This document shows positions 43,259 to 55,548 of a stretch of DNA of 64,000 nt, piece after piece. The stretch covers positions 3,968,001 to 4,032,000 of the forward strand of contig JBANDB010000004.1 in assembly GCA_037576215.1 (NCBI GenBank), read 5' to 3'. The stretch is from Armillaria gallica (lineage: Eukaryota > Basidiomycota > Agaricomycetes > Agaricales > Physalacriaceae). The notes below the pieces were generated by a model. The model ran no database searches. It saw only the letters and a list, made by a program, of their open reading frames with translations, and was not told the DNA's origin. The position numbers and the translations under genes were made by a program. Every line of letters starts with the position of its first letter. The stretch's first letter is position 1.

Positions 43259-46200
43259 TCAAATCGACAGCCATCGGTCATACAACGCAGCTGCGAGTGG
43301 GGTGGCGCCAGTCATGACATAGATCAAAGCAAGATTATATGCAGCCTCTTTCGCAAATGCTTCCTCCTAGATTCAAGTTGTAAGAGACCAAAAGTGTATA
43401 TACATTGATAACCATCGACTTACGGTTGACTGCTCTGCAAGCTGAAGCACCCGTTCGTAATGTTTCGCAGCATGGCTGTACAGGCCTGAGAAAATATGAT
43501 TGAAAGAGGCATCGGGATAAATGTAACCCAGCACCTACTAAGTTGGTGAAAACTGCGTCCAAAGTTATATTCAACTTCGCTCTGTCCTTGGAGGTTAGTT
43601 CCTCGAATGACTCTATACCGTGATAGGAAGGCCAAGGCCTGCACAAGGGAACGGTTAGCTAAGAATAGCTGTAAAGTTACAAGGTTAATACCTGTGCGAT
43701 CAAATGGTGCCTATTATCTGACTGTCGTTGCATGGCACGACCCAGAGATGCGATTGCTAGAGACAAGCAAATCATGGGGTCATCGGGGCAATAATCGTAT
43801 GCATGCAGGAGGTAAACTGGATGAACAGTCAGTGTTTTATCAATGGTGAGAAAACAAAAGAGCGTACAGATCGCGCTCTGGTAACTTTTAGCGGCAATGC
43901 ATATCTGACCATACATGGCCACGATAACGGGGTTCTGTTTCGTAGGTAACTCTGGTATTGGGCCTTTCCCATTGTCGGTCTCAGCGTTCCCGCCACCTTC
44001 ATCCTCAACGTCGTCATCTTCCGCTTTGGATTGGTTTATAGTAGCATGCCGCTTGTTCGCCTGGTTCCACCGCAGGCTCTCCGGATTTTTTACGGCTGCG
44101 TCTCCAAGCTTCATCTCCCGGAACAGATGTTTCTGCAAAGTGGATGTGATGAAAGCATCGGTTGGCCGCAGACCGCTCGACAGGGTGGCGAGAAGTAGTC
44201 GTAAGGGCTCGTTATTGAATTGATAAATGTTGATCAGCTTGCGGCACAGTTCGACGACGACAACAAAGTTTTTCGATGCGATAGCGCATGCTTATTGGAG
44301 GTCAGCACTTGATAGGTGAGTATTAGAGAGAGATTGGATCACCAAGTAGAGCAAGCCGAATGGTGGATTGCAGCTCTTTGGACTGGTATGCATTTGATAA
44401 GAGAATGTGGCGAAGGACCTCATCGGCTAGATCATACTGTCCGCGCTTCGTCAGGATGAAACAATACTGAAAACATAATAATTAAGGTTATGTATTTCTT
44501 GGAATAATCAAGCAACTCACCTGCATGAACACACGCAACCAATCGTCAAATGAGACGCCACGAAATATGTCTATTTTTTCGTCCTTCTTGTCGCTCCTAG
44601 ACGCTTTCTTGGACATGCTATCGTTCTCTATGCACGGAAGTCTTAGGTTTGTCTAGGGCATCAGAAAGACACTTACCTAGATCAAGATGCAGACGCGAGA
44701 CCATACGATCCTCGTCTTCTTCATGGTCTCTCTGTTTCTTGGGACGCCGTGGGAACATCCCTCGGAAGCCGTTGTTCTAATCTCATCAGGCAAAGCCACA
44801 AGACGCAGAATACCATCCTCACCCTACTAGTCATGAACAAATTCCGAGTCTCCCTGAACGTCTCGACCATTTTTTCCGCTTCAACCATCCACTCACGTTC
44901 CGCAACTTCGTCGGCTTCCATCATCTTCGCCCATACTTCTTGCAGTCTTCGGTATCCTCTGACGATTTCCTTCTCCTTTTCGACCTCCAGTTCTCGCAAT
45001 TGCGCATGGGTCAATCGGTTTTGGGCTTTGACAGCGGGTTTAGTTCTTGACTGTGTCCTTTCTTCAGGGAACAAAGAAGCGGTCGCTGAATCCTCGGCCT
45101 GTGTTGCGGTCTTGTCCTTTGGTCTCTTTTTGCGCGAATCGATGACTGAAATGGTGGTGAGCGTTATTACAGGAGAGATGCGTGATCCGTACCTTCGTAG
45201 ACCAGTTCAAGCGCTTTCCTTGGTTCGTTCAGAATTTCGTAGATCTCGGCGAGCTTCATTTTGGCTTCGTTATGTGTAGGATCAGCAAGTTTGACTGCTG
45301 GGCGTTAGTGTTTAATCGTACGGAAGGGTAAGGTAACATACTGTGTTCGTAAACTTCAGCGCTTCTCGTAGCTCGTCCAACATTCGAAGACAAGCGGCTG
45401 TTTGAAGGAGGACATACAGACTACTCGTCTAGAGAGCGCTGTCAAAGAACAGCAACGAAATGAAGAATATTAACTCACGCTGGCGTCTGCGCCTAAAAGT
45501 TCGTAGATAGGGCGAGCGTCAGCATATAACTCTCGTTCGAAATATGCGTCAGCAATCTCTACAAACAAAGCAGCGTAATCAAGGACGTCTTCGCTCAGAA
45601 CAATATCTGCGTGCATCTGGTTGACAGGTCAGAAATGAGCCACAGGAAAAAGAAGAGGATCTCGCCTTGCTTTCTTCTACCTCGCCCATCTTGATTCTGG
45701 CAATAGCAAGACGGTGTCTGGCGTTCACATCAAGAGGATACCGTCCTGGATCTATGGTACCACCCGCACGTCGCGGTATGTCGACGTCTGGTAGGTCATA
45801 TTCTCTGTCATCGTCACAGACATCCCAATATCTCTGATCAGCTCGCCCCTGAAGCCATCGGCATCCTTTCCGAATAACGTCAATAGCGCTCTCGTATTCG
45901 CCAAGCGTGTTATATAGATCAGCAAGTACGAGCACTTCCATCAAGCCATACCCACCACCAGCAATTTCGCCGGTCGACGAAGGCGAGGGTCCACGGCCCG
46001 AGGGATATAATTGCTGGTAATGATCGAATGCTTGTTGAAAGAGAGAGGTGCATGTTGTGAGATCGGAGAGTTCGATAAGGATGGTCCTGAGCTCCGCCAG
46101 AACTGTGAGATCGTGGGGAAAGCGCTTGAGAATAGCTTTGTATGCAATACGGGCCTACTAGTGGTCAGGCGTGGAACAGAGTCAAGAATGAGACAGGACG

Positions 46201-47026
46201 CAACGGTTCTCAAATCTCCAGTATCCTTAGCAAGTGTAGCGCGGTCCCATAGGGCCTCAATGTTTGATGGGTCAAGACTGTACACCTTTCGGAAACAGTA
46301 CAATGCTTGTTGGTTATAGCCAAGATCCCTGCAGGGAATAAATGATGGAGAAAAGATGTGCGCAGGAAGGGATTTACTTGGACTGGCGGGCCAACCGATC
46401 CCATTCTTCGGCGTCGTGTCTTAGATGAGCAGCCATGATACGGAGCTGAAGGGCCCTGTGTTCTTGATTCATGTCGGCGCAGCACTGGGCCCACACAGAC
46501 CATGCAGAAACGGCACGCGGTTCGATACGAATGACTTCTTGCATGATACGTATGGCCTCGGGAAGCATGTTGTCGACATAGGCCTGATTACCGTCTCCAA
46601 TGAGAGATCTGACTTGCTGGGATAAAACAGGTCCTGCAGCGCGTCCTTTCTGGTTGAGAGAGTCGTGAATTAGTATATAGACAAGTTAGAGGCAATACCG
46701 ACTTTTTTATGCCTGCGACCGATGCCTGAAGCTGCTCGTAGATCATCACGAAATTCAGCATCACGGTCTTCGATGTTGAAATCCCAATCTTTGGTCAGGC
46801 CCGGGGCATCGCTTCGTTGAATGTTCTTGACTAGACGGCTGCAAGAGGTAAGTATCTGGCGAAAAGGTAGCGAACGATAGGCGCACTCAAAGTCGCCTTC
46901 GATCTCTCGTTCGGCAAATGCTTCCTCCGGGCTGAGAACGGTTTGCTCTATTTCGTCGTCGGAGCTACTCACGTCTGAGTCGAAGGAGCCACTAGCATCG
47001 CTTTCGCCATCGTGTTCCTCGAGCAT
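43259..47026 (-). CDS. Transcription factor TFIIIC subunit (TFC4 / Sfc4, TPR protein)
   Basis: The start is placed at ATG 47026 (MLEEHDGESDASGSF). An acidic N-terminus is followed by GLTKDWDFNIEDRDAEF and KGRAAGPVLSQQVRSLIGDGN. Tetratricopeptide repeats come next (AIRIMQEVIRIEPRAVSAWSVWAQC, NQQALYCFRKVYSLDPSNIEALWDRA, GLMEVLVLADLYNTLGEYESAIDVI). The C-terminus ends YNLALIYVMTGATPLAAALYDRWLSI, which is highly typical of this subunit. In yeast, Tfc4 is the assembly subunit of TFIIIC that recruits TFIIIB upstream of tRNA genes for RNA polymerase III. There are many short introns. Parts of the 43.7-45.3 kb stretch were not spliced completely, so undetected frame errors may exist. Confidence 0.85.
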
Positions 47027-48407
47027 AGTAGGAGTAATGATGGTAAGAGGTAAGGTAGGGTAAGGCAGAGCGAGAACGGGGTCACATATCACGTGGTAGT
47101 GACCGTGAGCTTATTAACGACGCGTCGGCTCTCTTCCACGCGTTGATGAAGGGTCATTAGCTACCTTTCATCGAAAACTGGCAAGATGGGCTAAAGAACC
47201 TATCCCGACAGTTTTTCCTATCTCGGGAAATACTCGGCAATCCTTTTTCGAGGGCATTGCCGTATTAAGTATCCACCAAAAACAGGTGTGCGGCCTTTGA
47301 CGAACTTCTCCTGATAATTCATGTGTGACTGCCTCATTCCTACCCTATTCCTACCTTACAGTTACACACTAGCGGTAGTCAGTTGACGACTTCGATACTT
47401 TTGTTTGGCAGTTGTAAAAGAAAGTACCTCATCCTCAAATAGCTTGTTGAACCGATGGGATGTTATTTATTTGAAAATCAGACAATATACGTACCCCCTA
47501 CTAAGTATTCACCTAGCGTTCAAGTGAAAGCAGGATTCATTCGGTGGGTTCTGGTTTCATACACTAAACCTTCTGATAAGCTTTCTAAATTCTCTAGCGT
47601 CTTTACCTGTCACTCTCTTGGGCTTTCACTCCGAGAGAGATTACATCTGTCTACTGCTTCATGATTCTTCAACAGCACAAGTCACTATCTTATCTTCCCT
47701 GGGTCCAGGTCGTTAGGAAATTCCTACCAGCTTGGAAGTCTAATCCCAGATTCCGTGTGTTGGCATCCTCATTAATTGACCATAACTTTGTGCTTTTTGT
47801 CGCCGTGTTGAAGTCACCGCCCTCAAAACGTCCGTCCCATCGCATGTATCTGCACTTGATGTCAAGTTAATTATGGCCGGACAATCAGCGAGCTTGCCTC
47901 TGCTCGGTTGCAGTCCATGAAACTGAATGTCATACGTTTTTATCACACCTGGCGTATCCTGCTCTTCTTCTGGCTACGATGTTTACAATGGGTGCCAAGT
48001 CATGACGGCGCTGCCCCGCCCCTCACACCTCTTTTCTAAGCTGTGACATGACTGAATGCATCCGCGGAGAGAGGACGACTTGGAGATAACGCAACTCTGC
48101 AAGATCCATAAATTGCTAAAGAAGGCTCGGCTCCAGCCTACTAGAATTCGGTATGAGTTGGGGACCTCTTGCAATTACGGGTAGATGCCAAGACCAAGCG
48201 GCTGATAGCGATACAGGCGGCAAATATGAGAGGTGAAGTAGATACGCTGACGCTGTCTGTCAATCAAAGCAAGCGTAGAAATGGTAGAAAGTCGGTCGAT
48301 CAAGTACTTATCGCGAGGGGAATTGGCGGCGGCTGACTAAGAGCGACTCGACCTGGAGAGACCTTGGCAAGCAAGGTAATTTCTGATACACTATGTTTAC
48401 ATATACA
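47027..48407. other. Intergenic, no gene recognised
   Basis: About 1.4 kb, the TFC4 promoter side and the msrA 3' flank. Open frames up to 69 codons (47455-47870) show no family traits and no splice-supported extension. No tRNA-like fold was seen. Confidence 0.4.
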
Positions 48408-49161
48408 TTACCAGTGAAGACGATGGGTTGGGCACTGGTACCCGCTTGGATTCTTGAACAAGTACAGCTGATGATACTCCTCCGCGTCCCACCACGGGCC
48501 TGCCTCGAGAATCTCTGTAACAATTGTCTTCCCTTTGGGAGTAAAGTGCTTGGCCTGCACTTCCTCCGTCACTCGCTTCGCAATTACCTCTTGTTCAGGC
48601 GAGTTTGTGAATATGGCTGAGCGATACTCTAAACAGGATTAGAGGAAAGAAGAGGGAAAGACGGTGTGAAACACATACGGGTGCCGGTGTCTGCGCCTTG
48701 CCTGTTCGCTGTGGTAGGGTCGTGGGTGCGATAGAAGAACTCTGTGAGCTACGATCAGCAGGGCGCCAGCTGATAGGTATATTTTCGACGCACCGACGAG
48801 CTCGTCGTACTTGACGATGGCAGGATCGAATTCAATCTTGACTGCCTCTGCATGGCCCGTCTCGCCAGAGCACACCGCCCTGTACCCCGGATTCTGAGAG
48901 GTCTCCTTGCCACCGGTATATCCAACACTTGTCTTGATAATTCCTTTGCCCTGGGCGGGAGGATAGTGTTTCAGAAAGATGTGCTCCACGCCCCAGAAGC
49001 AGCCAGAGGCAAAGGTGGCGATTTCTGTCGCAGCTAGATGAAGGTAAGGCTGTTGTTCAAGGCAGTCGAGCAGAATACAAACAACCCATGGATCCAAATG
49101 CACGATACAGAGAATCGTCGAAGGGTTTGCCAGAAAACAGGGCCTGTAAGCGACCGAGCAT
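48408..49161 (-). CDS. Peptide methionine-S-sulfoxide reductase MsrA
   Basis: The first exon gives [25 protein letters not shown]. After an intron (GTTGTT..TCTAG) follows [18 protein letters not shown] with the catalytic GCFWG cysteine. Then come [30 protein letters not shown] and FEFF-type residues at an exon joint, [12 protein letters not shown] and [14 protein letters not shown], the conserved YHQ.Y block. It ends CPTHRLHW. All exons are in frame. The enzyme reduces the S epimer of oxidised methionine, using thioredoxin. The N-terminal extension of about 25 residues is basic and hydrophobic and might be a mitochondrial signal, but it is short. Its ATG lies only 50 bp from that of the divergent pICln gene. 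Confidence 0.9.
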
Positions 49162-49211
49162 GAAAGTTGAAGATAAGATAAGATTGATCGAATTTTTGTG
49201 TCTTTGCTATC
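49162..49211. promoter_or_regulatory. Very short bidirectional promoter of msrA and pICln
   Basis: Just 50 bp separate the two ATGs. Core elements of both genes must overlap each other or lie inside the 5' coding regions. No TATA box is evident; the stretch is AT-rich (gaagataagataagattgatcg) with two GATA-like cores on the plus strand (gataagataag). Confidence 0.45.
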
Positions 49212-49822
49212 ATGGCCGTTCATCTGACATCCACCCTTCCAAACTTCTCTACACCGCAAGAGCACGCCGCAATCGTCTCGTCCACTCCCAAGAACTTTTC
49301 CGATATCCCCCCTGTGCTCCGCCACCAGCAGAACGAGGTACAAGTTCGGTTTGAAGCACCCTTGGAGGGCAAGGCAGAGTGGCGGCACGGCACACTCTAC
49401 GTTATCGATTCCGTGTTGGCATTTGTCGAGGATGGTGAAAATGCAGAGGGCTGGCAGATCTATTACCCTGCCATTACTCTCCATGCAATATCAAAAGCAG
49501 AGGGGGGGATTTATTGCCAGCTCGACGATAAATTTGGTCTTGTCGGGGTGGAGGAGGAGGAAGACACGATGAGAGAGCTCACGATCATTCCAAAGGACAA
49601 TGGGTCGCGTATGTTGACCTTCTTGGTTACTGAAAGCTGCCTTATTTTTTCTCAGTGGATACGATTTTTGAAGCATTGTCCGTCTGTGCCTCTCTGCATC
49701 CAGACGAGCCCTCACCGTCGGATGAAGACGAGGCTTTTGTCGATGCTGATGAAGTTCAAGTCGGTGAGGTCGGGAGGGTGAGGAGTGATTTTATTAACGA
49801 TTCTCGGTATCAGCCATATTGA
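49212..49822 (+). CDS. pICln-like methylosome subunit (ICln, CLNS1A homologue)
   Basis: [18 protein letters not shown] starts the protein. The PH-like fold shows [49 protein letters not shown], a two-strand acidic loop ([16 protein letters not shown]) and, after an intron (GTATGT..CTCAG), [17 protein letters not shown]. The acidic C-terminus ([11 protein letters not shown]) and the end RYQPY fit. Length is about 185 residues, near the family norm. pICln chaperones Sm proteins together with the arginine methyltransferase PRMT5 before snRNP assembly. Intact in all exons. Divergent from msrA and upstream of LeuRS. Confidence 0.85.
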
Positions 49823-50004
49823 TGCAGCGTAGTTGTATTTATATCACAAAAAATATTTTTCGGAGATCAGAATTCGGATCGATCTGACTCGAAATTTTGT
49901 AACTTTGCTCTGCACGCCGACGATCAGGCTCTCCTGATTTAGGCGATTCCCCTTCGACTACGCTCCTGCGACGCTCATTGGCGACGCGACGCACTCACTC
50001 TGCC

Positions 50005-53000
50005 ATGTCCAATACCATCGAGCTCGCACAGACTGGGAAGCGAGACTTTCTCATCGACCTCGAGAAGAAATACCAGGCAAGATGGCAGTCAGAAAAGCTC
50101 TTCGAGGTCAATGCGCCGTCCCCTGCAGAACTCGCCGGTTTGTCCAAGGAGCAGATACATGAAAAATTCCCAAAGTGGTTTGGCAACTTTCCCTTCCCCT
50201 ACATGAACGGCTCTCTCCATCTCGGCCATGCCTTCACCATCAGCAAAATCGAGTTCGCTGCTGGCTATCAGCGCATGCTGGGAAAACGCGTCTTGTTCCC
50301 CCATGGCTTCCATGTCACCGGCATGCCCATCAAGGCCAGCTCTGACAAAATAATTCGCGAGATGAGTCTCTTCGGTAGCCAGTTTGAAAACTTTGACGAG
50401 GTCCACGCCAAATTAGAGGCAGAGAAGGAGGCTAAAGAGAAGGAGGAGGATGCCAGGGATCCTGCTGCCGACAAGTCCAAGGGCAAGAAGGGCAAGCTTC
50501 AGGCAAAAGCCACGGGTCATGCATATCAGTTCCAGATAATGGAGAGCATCGGAGTGCCCAAATCCGAGATCAGCAAGTTTGCGGACCCTTGTACTGGCTC
50601 GAGTACTTCCCCCCCATCGCAATCCAGGACAACAATGCTTTTGGTTCCCGCATCGACTGGAGGCGCCGCTTTTTGACGACACCAGCCAACCCATACTATG
50701 ATGCCTTCGTGAGATGGCAAGTTAACAAGCTGCATAAACAGGACAGAATCAAATTCGGCGAGAGGTACGACCTTTGTATGTTAGCCAAACACGTATTGAT
50801 GGGCTTGTAGGTATACCATATACAGTGAAAAGGATGGTCAGCCATGTATGGACCATGATCGTCAGGATGGCGAAGGTGTGGGCCCTCAGGAATTGACGGG
50901 TATCAAGCTCGAGGTCCTAGAGTGGGCACCGAACGCAGAGGTTCTTAAAAGCAAGGTTGGCGGAAGAAAGGTATATTTGGTGGCAGCGACCTTGAGACCG
51001 GAGACGATGTACGTTTTATTATTATTCACTCTTTATTTTATAACGTGCGACTAGGTACGGCCAGACGAATTGCTTTGTGGGTACCACCCTCAAGTACGGG
51101 GTGTATGCAGTCAACGATACGGAGGCATACATATGCACGCATCGCGCTATCAGGAACATGACTTTCCAAAAGATCACCAAAGAACTTGGTGTTATCGAGC
51201 AGCTTGCAGAAGTACAGGGTCGGGATCTTGTCGGCACAAAGGTGAACGCACCTTACAGCGTATACACCCAGGGTGTCTACGTCCTGCCGATGGAGGGCGT
51301 CCTAGCCACCAAAGGTACTGGTGTAGTTACCAGCGTCCCCTCTGATTCTCCCGATGACTGGGTTACCGTCGCCGATCTCAAGAAAAAGCCCGAGTACTAC
51401 GGAATCAATCCTGACTGGCTCGCAGGTCGTGAACCCGTCCCGCTGATCAAGACGAGCTATGGCGATATGGTTGCTGCCGAGGTCGTCAAGAAGCTGAAAA
51501 TTAATAGCCAGAAGGATACGAAGCAGCTCGCAGAGGCCAAGGAGATTGCGTACAAGGAGGGCTTTATGGCGGCGTCATGCTCATTGGAAAGTATAAAGGC
51601 GAGACGGTGCAGGACGCTAAACCCAAGACGAGGGCGGATATGATTGCTGAGGGTCTTGCGTTTGCGTATGCTGAGCCTGAAGGCATTGTTACTCGAGGAG
51701 CGGTGACGACTGTGTCGTTGCGCTGATGGACCAGTGGTATATCGACTACGGTGAGCCTTCCTGGCGGGCAGAGACGGAGAAGTTGGTTGCCAGGATGGAG
51801 ATGTACACACATGAGACGAGGAATGGGTTTGAAAAGATATTGGCCTGGCTCAACAAGTGGGCGTGTGCTAGGACGTACGGCCTTGGTTCGGACTTGCCTT
51901 GGGATCCTCACTTTATGGTCGAGAGTCTAAGTGACTCGACTGTCTATATGAGTTATTATACTGTGGCGCAGTTGCTGCATGGTAAGCGTGCTCTTTGGTT
52001 GGAAATATTGTTGATCTGAACTTTACGTAGAGGACAGTATCAACGGCTCGAAGCCGGGTCCTTTGGGCATTAAACCTGACCAGATGACGGACGAGATCTG
52101 GGAGTATGTCTTCTGTAACGGTCCCTGGCCCGACCCGGCACCCCTGCCCCAGGAAAAAGCTGACGCCTTGAAGCACGAATTCAACTACTTTTATCCTTTC
52201 GACATACGGTCGTCTGCGAAGGACCTTGTTGGCAATCACCTGACTTTTGCGCTGTACAATCACGTCGCACTCTTCCCTGAGGACAAGTGGCCTTTGAGCA
52301 TGCGTACAAATGGGCATCTGATGTTGAACGGGAAGAAGATGAGCAAGAGTACAGGAAATTCTCTGACTCTGAGGGAGGCGACGGAGAAGTTTGGTGCGGA
52401 TGCGACACGGCTGAGTTTGGCGGACGCCGGTGATGGTGTGGAGGATGCGAACTTTGAAGAGAAGACCGCGAATGCTAACATCCTGAGGGTGCATACCTTG
52501 GTGGGATGGTGTGAGGAAATGGTAGCGGAGGAGAAGAACCTGCGGCATGGCGAGAAGTTGTATCACGATCAGGTGTTTGAAGAAGAAATCAACGACCTGA
52601 TTAACATCACCCAAAGTCATTACGCGGCGACCAACTACAAAGATGCCCTAAAATACGGCTTCTACGAGCTCCAAGGCGTGCGGGATTGGTATCGGGAAGT
52701 CACCGTCGACACGGGTATGCACGGCGATCTCGTCAAGTACTGGATTAAGATCGCCTCTCTGCTCATCGTTCCCATCGCCCCCACTTTGCCGAGCATATCC
52801 ACTCTGCGATCCTCAAGAACCCAGAGTCCATACAGCTCGCGCTGTGGCCTACGCCCGCAAAGCCTGTGGATAGGACCCTTATCGAAGCGGGACAGTACAT
52901 GCGGGCACGACCAAGATGATAAGGGATGCGGAGACGAGTTTGCTGAAGATGCTGGCCAAGCTGAATAAGGGCGGGAAAGTGGGGAAGAATCAGATGCAGA

Positions 53001-53486
53001 CGTTTGACCCGAAGAAGCCGAAGAGTGTGAGGATGTATGTGGCGAAGTCTTTCCCTGAGTGGCAGGATACGTGTGTGGGCATCTTAAAGGAGGTCTATGA
53101 TGAAGATTCGGACAAGTTCAACGATGCCAAGGTGAAAGAGCTGTTGATACAGAAAGGGCTGATAAAGGATAAGAGGGCCATGCCGTTTATACAGGGTTTC
53201 AAGGTAAGGCTTGTGGATTTTATAAGTCGAGTCTCTAATCATTGTCATCTAGAAACGCATACAACAGTTTGGTGCAGAGACGGCATTCCATCGTACCCTG
53301 CCTTTCTCTGAGAGCGCCGTCCTGGCGGAAATGTTGTCATACCTGAAGAAAACCCTTTCTCTAGTGGATGTTGATATTCTGACCGTCGAGGAAGCGTTAG
53401 AGAAGCAAGAGGAGGCCGGCTACACGAAGAGCATAATAGAGTCATCGGAACCAGGATGCCCGGCGTTTGAGTATCGGAATGTATAG
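50005..53486 (+). CDS. Cytosolic leucyl-tRNA synthetase
   Basis: ATG 50005 gives [24 protein letters not shown]. The class I signature is in [14 protein letters not shown] (HLGH), and the KMSKS loop is in [12 protein letters not shown]. Eukaryotic-type blocks include [41 protein letters not shown]1 editing segments ([16 protein letters not shown]) and [21 protein letters not shown]. The C-terminal domain ends CPAFEYRNV. Single-base deletions seem present near 50587, 51564, 51697, 52780 (C5 run) and 52903 (G3 run); homology continues in the next frame each time. This enzyme is essential and normally single copy, so I treat the breaks as consensus errors. It charges tRNA-Leu in the cytosol, and in some eukaryotes also senses leucine for TORC1. 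Confidence 0.92.
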
Positions 53487-53659
53487 GGCTAGATTTTCAA
53501 CGATAATAGAAGTTCGATTCCCTCCGTTTCAAAAGAGCCAACTACGCTTTAAAAGATTAAAATAAAGGTACCCTAGTAGGACAGCAGTAGCTGGGAAACA
53601 AAGAAACATATACATTATCCGTTCCACCACAGATCGATCGTCATGAATTTCCTCTTGGC

Positions 53660-55416
53660 TCAAACACTGAAGAAAGGCTGCTCATTCTGTTGCTGCTGTT
53701 TTGCAAACGGATTATGCCCCGTCATCTGGTTGGGCACCACCCTTGCCTGCCCGTATCTCAACGCGCCTATATTACCAAACGTGTCTTGGCCATCGTCCCG
53801 GTTAGCGAAAAGGTTTGCCAAGTGTTCGTTCTCATCTGGCCGTGTTTTGACCACAGGCTTATTGTTGACAGGTGAGGGTCCGGGAGATGGAGAGGAATAG
53901 TTTGAATGTTGGTTGTAGGAGGAGAGGTCGAGATTCTGGTTGTTGTTGGCATATGTGCCTTGAAGGTTGAACTGAGGTGTAGGACGAGGAGAAGGCGAAG
54001 ATCCAGGTTGAGAATGGCTAGGGGATGGTGCGAAGGGATTGTTCGACCTGCAGTGTTTTTCTTCAGTGGGTTGCCGTGACATATACCAAGGAACCTACCC
54101 AAGACCAGTCGGCTGCGCCATAATTGATTGCGGTTGCTGCATGAACATGCTCTGTTGCTGTTGCTGTTGCTGCTGCTGCTGCTGCTGCTGTTGCAATAGC
54201 AATTGCTGCCTCAGCCACTCGTCGTTCTGTGCTTGCTGCTGCTGTTGCTGTTGTAAGAGGTACTGCTGTTGCATAAGCATCTAGATGCGTATCATTAGGG
54301 ATATCGCCAAAATCGACAGAGGAAAGGGTCGCTTACCTCTTGCTCAGCCTGTGCCTGCTGCTGATATGGATTGAACGCGGTGAATTGTGGCTGGACTTGA
54401 GTGAACTGTGGCTGAACCTGCGTGAACTGGGGTTGCAGACCAACGGTATACGGCGTAGGATCGCTCATATTGTTCATTGGGAAGGGATTGTTGCTGCTGA
54501 TAGGCGTCGATCTGGGTAATAGTAAGCAAATGAAAGGAAAGAGAAGAAAAAACGGGGGCTAACAGCTGATTCTGGTCATCGAAAAGAGCAGAAGAATTGG
54601 AATCTTCAACGGCCTTATGCCGCTTCGCCTCCTCCTCTTCGCTGAGCTTGATGGCCTCCTGAAGATCCCTCTCCTCGGCTGTGATCCGCTCCTGCGCCAA
54701 TGTCCGTTTGCTCTCTTCGATGGCCTTTCTCAAATCATCCTCATCGCCGGTCCCCCTATTCGGCGGGTTGCCATTCAGGCTACGGCGTTGCCGGTTCTCG
54801 TCGACATCGTCGTCGGGTTCCTCATAGTCGCCTCCAGCGCCGCGTATCATCCGGTCCCGCATGCTCGCCCTGGCCCTCCTTTCTTGACGAAGACGACCCT
54901 CATCAAGCAGCAGGCTAGTGATATCCTTCGCCTTTTGGCGCACATTGGCACCCTGGTCCTTGCCCTCTTCATCGAGGTACTGGAATTCCTTGAGGGTCTT
55001 GATGATGTAGACGTTGTCACGGAAGTAGATGACGACGTTTTCGGAACCTTGGTGAAGGCAGTAGTCAAGCACAGTGAGACTCTGGCCATCGCATTAGCAA
55101 GCTGAGAACAAAAGGGACGACGATGGGCCCACCTTGAACACATGTCGCCAATTCTTGCCCTTGTCATTCAGCCTCTTATCAAGCATCTCCATTATTTCTA
55201 CGAAATCATTCCTGTATGACTAATGTTAAGCTCAGCTTCGGTAGACAAGAGATTCACTGACTGATTGTATGTCAATTGGGCTATCTCGTTCATTTGTGTG
55301 CCACTGGGGCCCCAGGGATCATTGCTGGTCGCATCGCGAACTTTTGCCTGTGTATCAGAGTAACCTTTTGTGTAATTTTTGGTGACACGGATGACACTCT
55401 TGCCGAAGTGTTGCAT
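53660..55416 (-). CDS. Epsin (ENTH-domain endocytic adaptor, Ent1/Ent2-like)
   Basis: ATG 55416 gives MQHFGKSVIRVTKNYTKGYSD. The ENTH domain has VRDATSNDPWGPSGTQM, EIMEMLDKRLNDKGKNWRHVFK, SLTVLDYCLHQGSENVV and LKEFQYLDEEGKDQGANVRQKAK. Two ubiquitin-interacting motifs follow (DLRKAIEESKR, DLQEAIKLSEEE). Next are NPF tripeptides for EH-domain partners (SNNPFPM, SNNPFAPS, GHNPFAK), a polyglutamine region of about 15 residues near 54152-54197 and a short repeat QPQFTQV. The end is QPFFSV. All junctions are in frame, so the copy looks intact. Epsins bind PI(4,5)P2, ubiquitinated cargo and clathrin at endocytic sites. It converges with LeuRS and is divergent from SMC2. Confidence 0.9.
54152..54197 (-). 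repeat. CAG/CAA polyglutamine tract in epsin
   Basis: The plus strand shows about fifteen ctg/ttg triplets (ttgctgctgctgctgctg), read as a glutamine run on the minus strand. Interruptions by ttg make it moderately stable. A smaller Q-rich run follows at 54235-54280. Confidence 0.9.
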
Positions 55417-55548
55417 GCTGGCTGTAAGTAGGAAGAATGGCGTCAGGGCTCACTGCGGGTGGCTGTGCTTCTCCTTTGCCTCGGCGGGTTCCGATGCTTG
55501 GCATAGGTCACATGATAGACGCGCTACCTTTCCTTTCAACCACCAAAC

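Noticed and set aside
44749..45279. 176-codon plus-strand frame
   Set aside because: Lies opposite TFC4 exons and has no family features.
47455..47870. Two adjacent 69-codon plus-strand frames
   Set aside because: No splice-supported extension, no family traits, no good start context.
53508..53530. gttcgattcc resembles a tRNA B box
   Set aside because: The flanks cannot pair into a T arm and no A box or acceptor stem lies upstream; it is in the LeuRS 3' flank.
54039..54284. Cysteine-rich plus-strand open frame
   Set aside because: It is the antisense reading of the epsin polyglutamine tract (CTG triplets).
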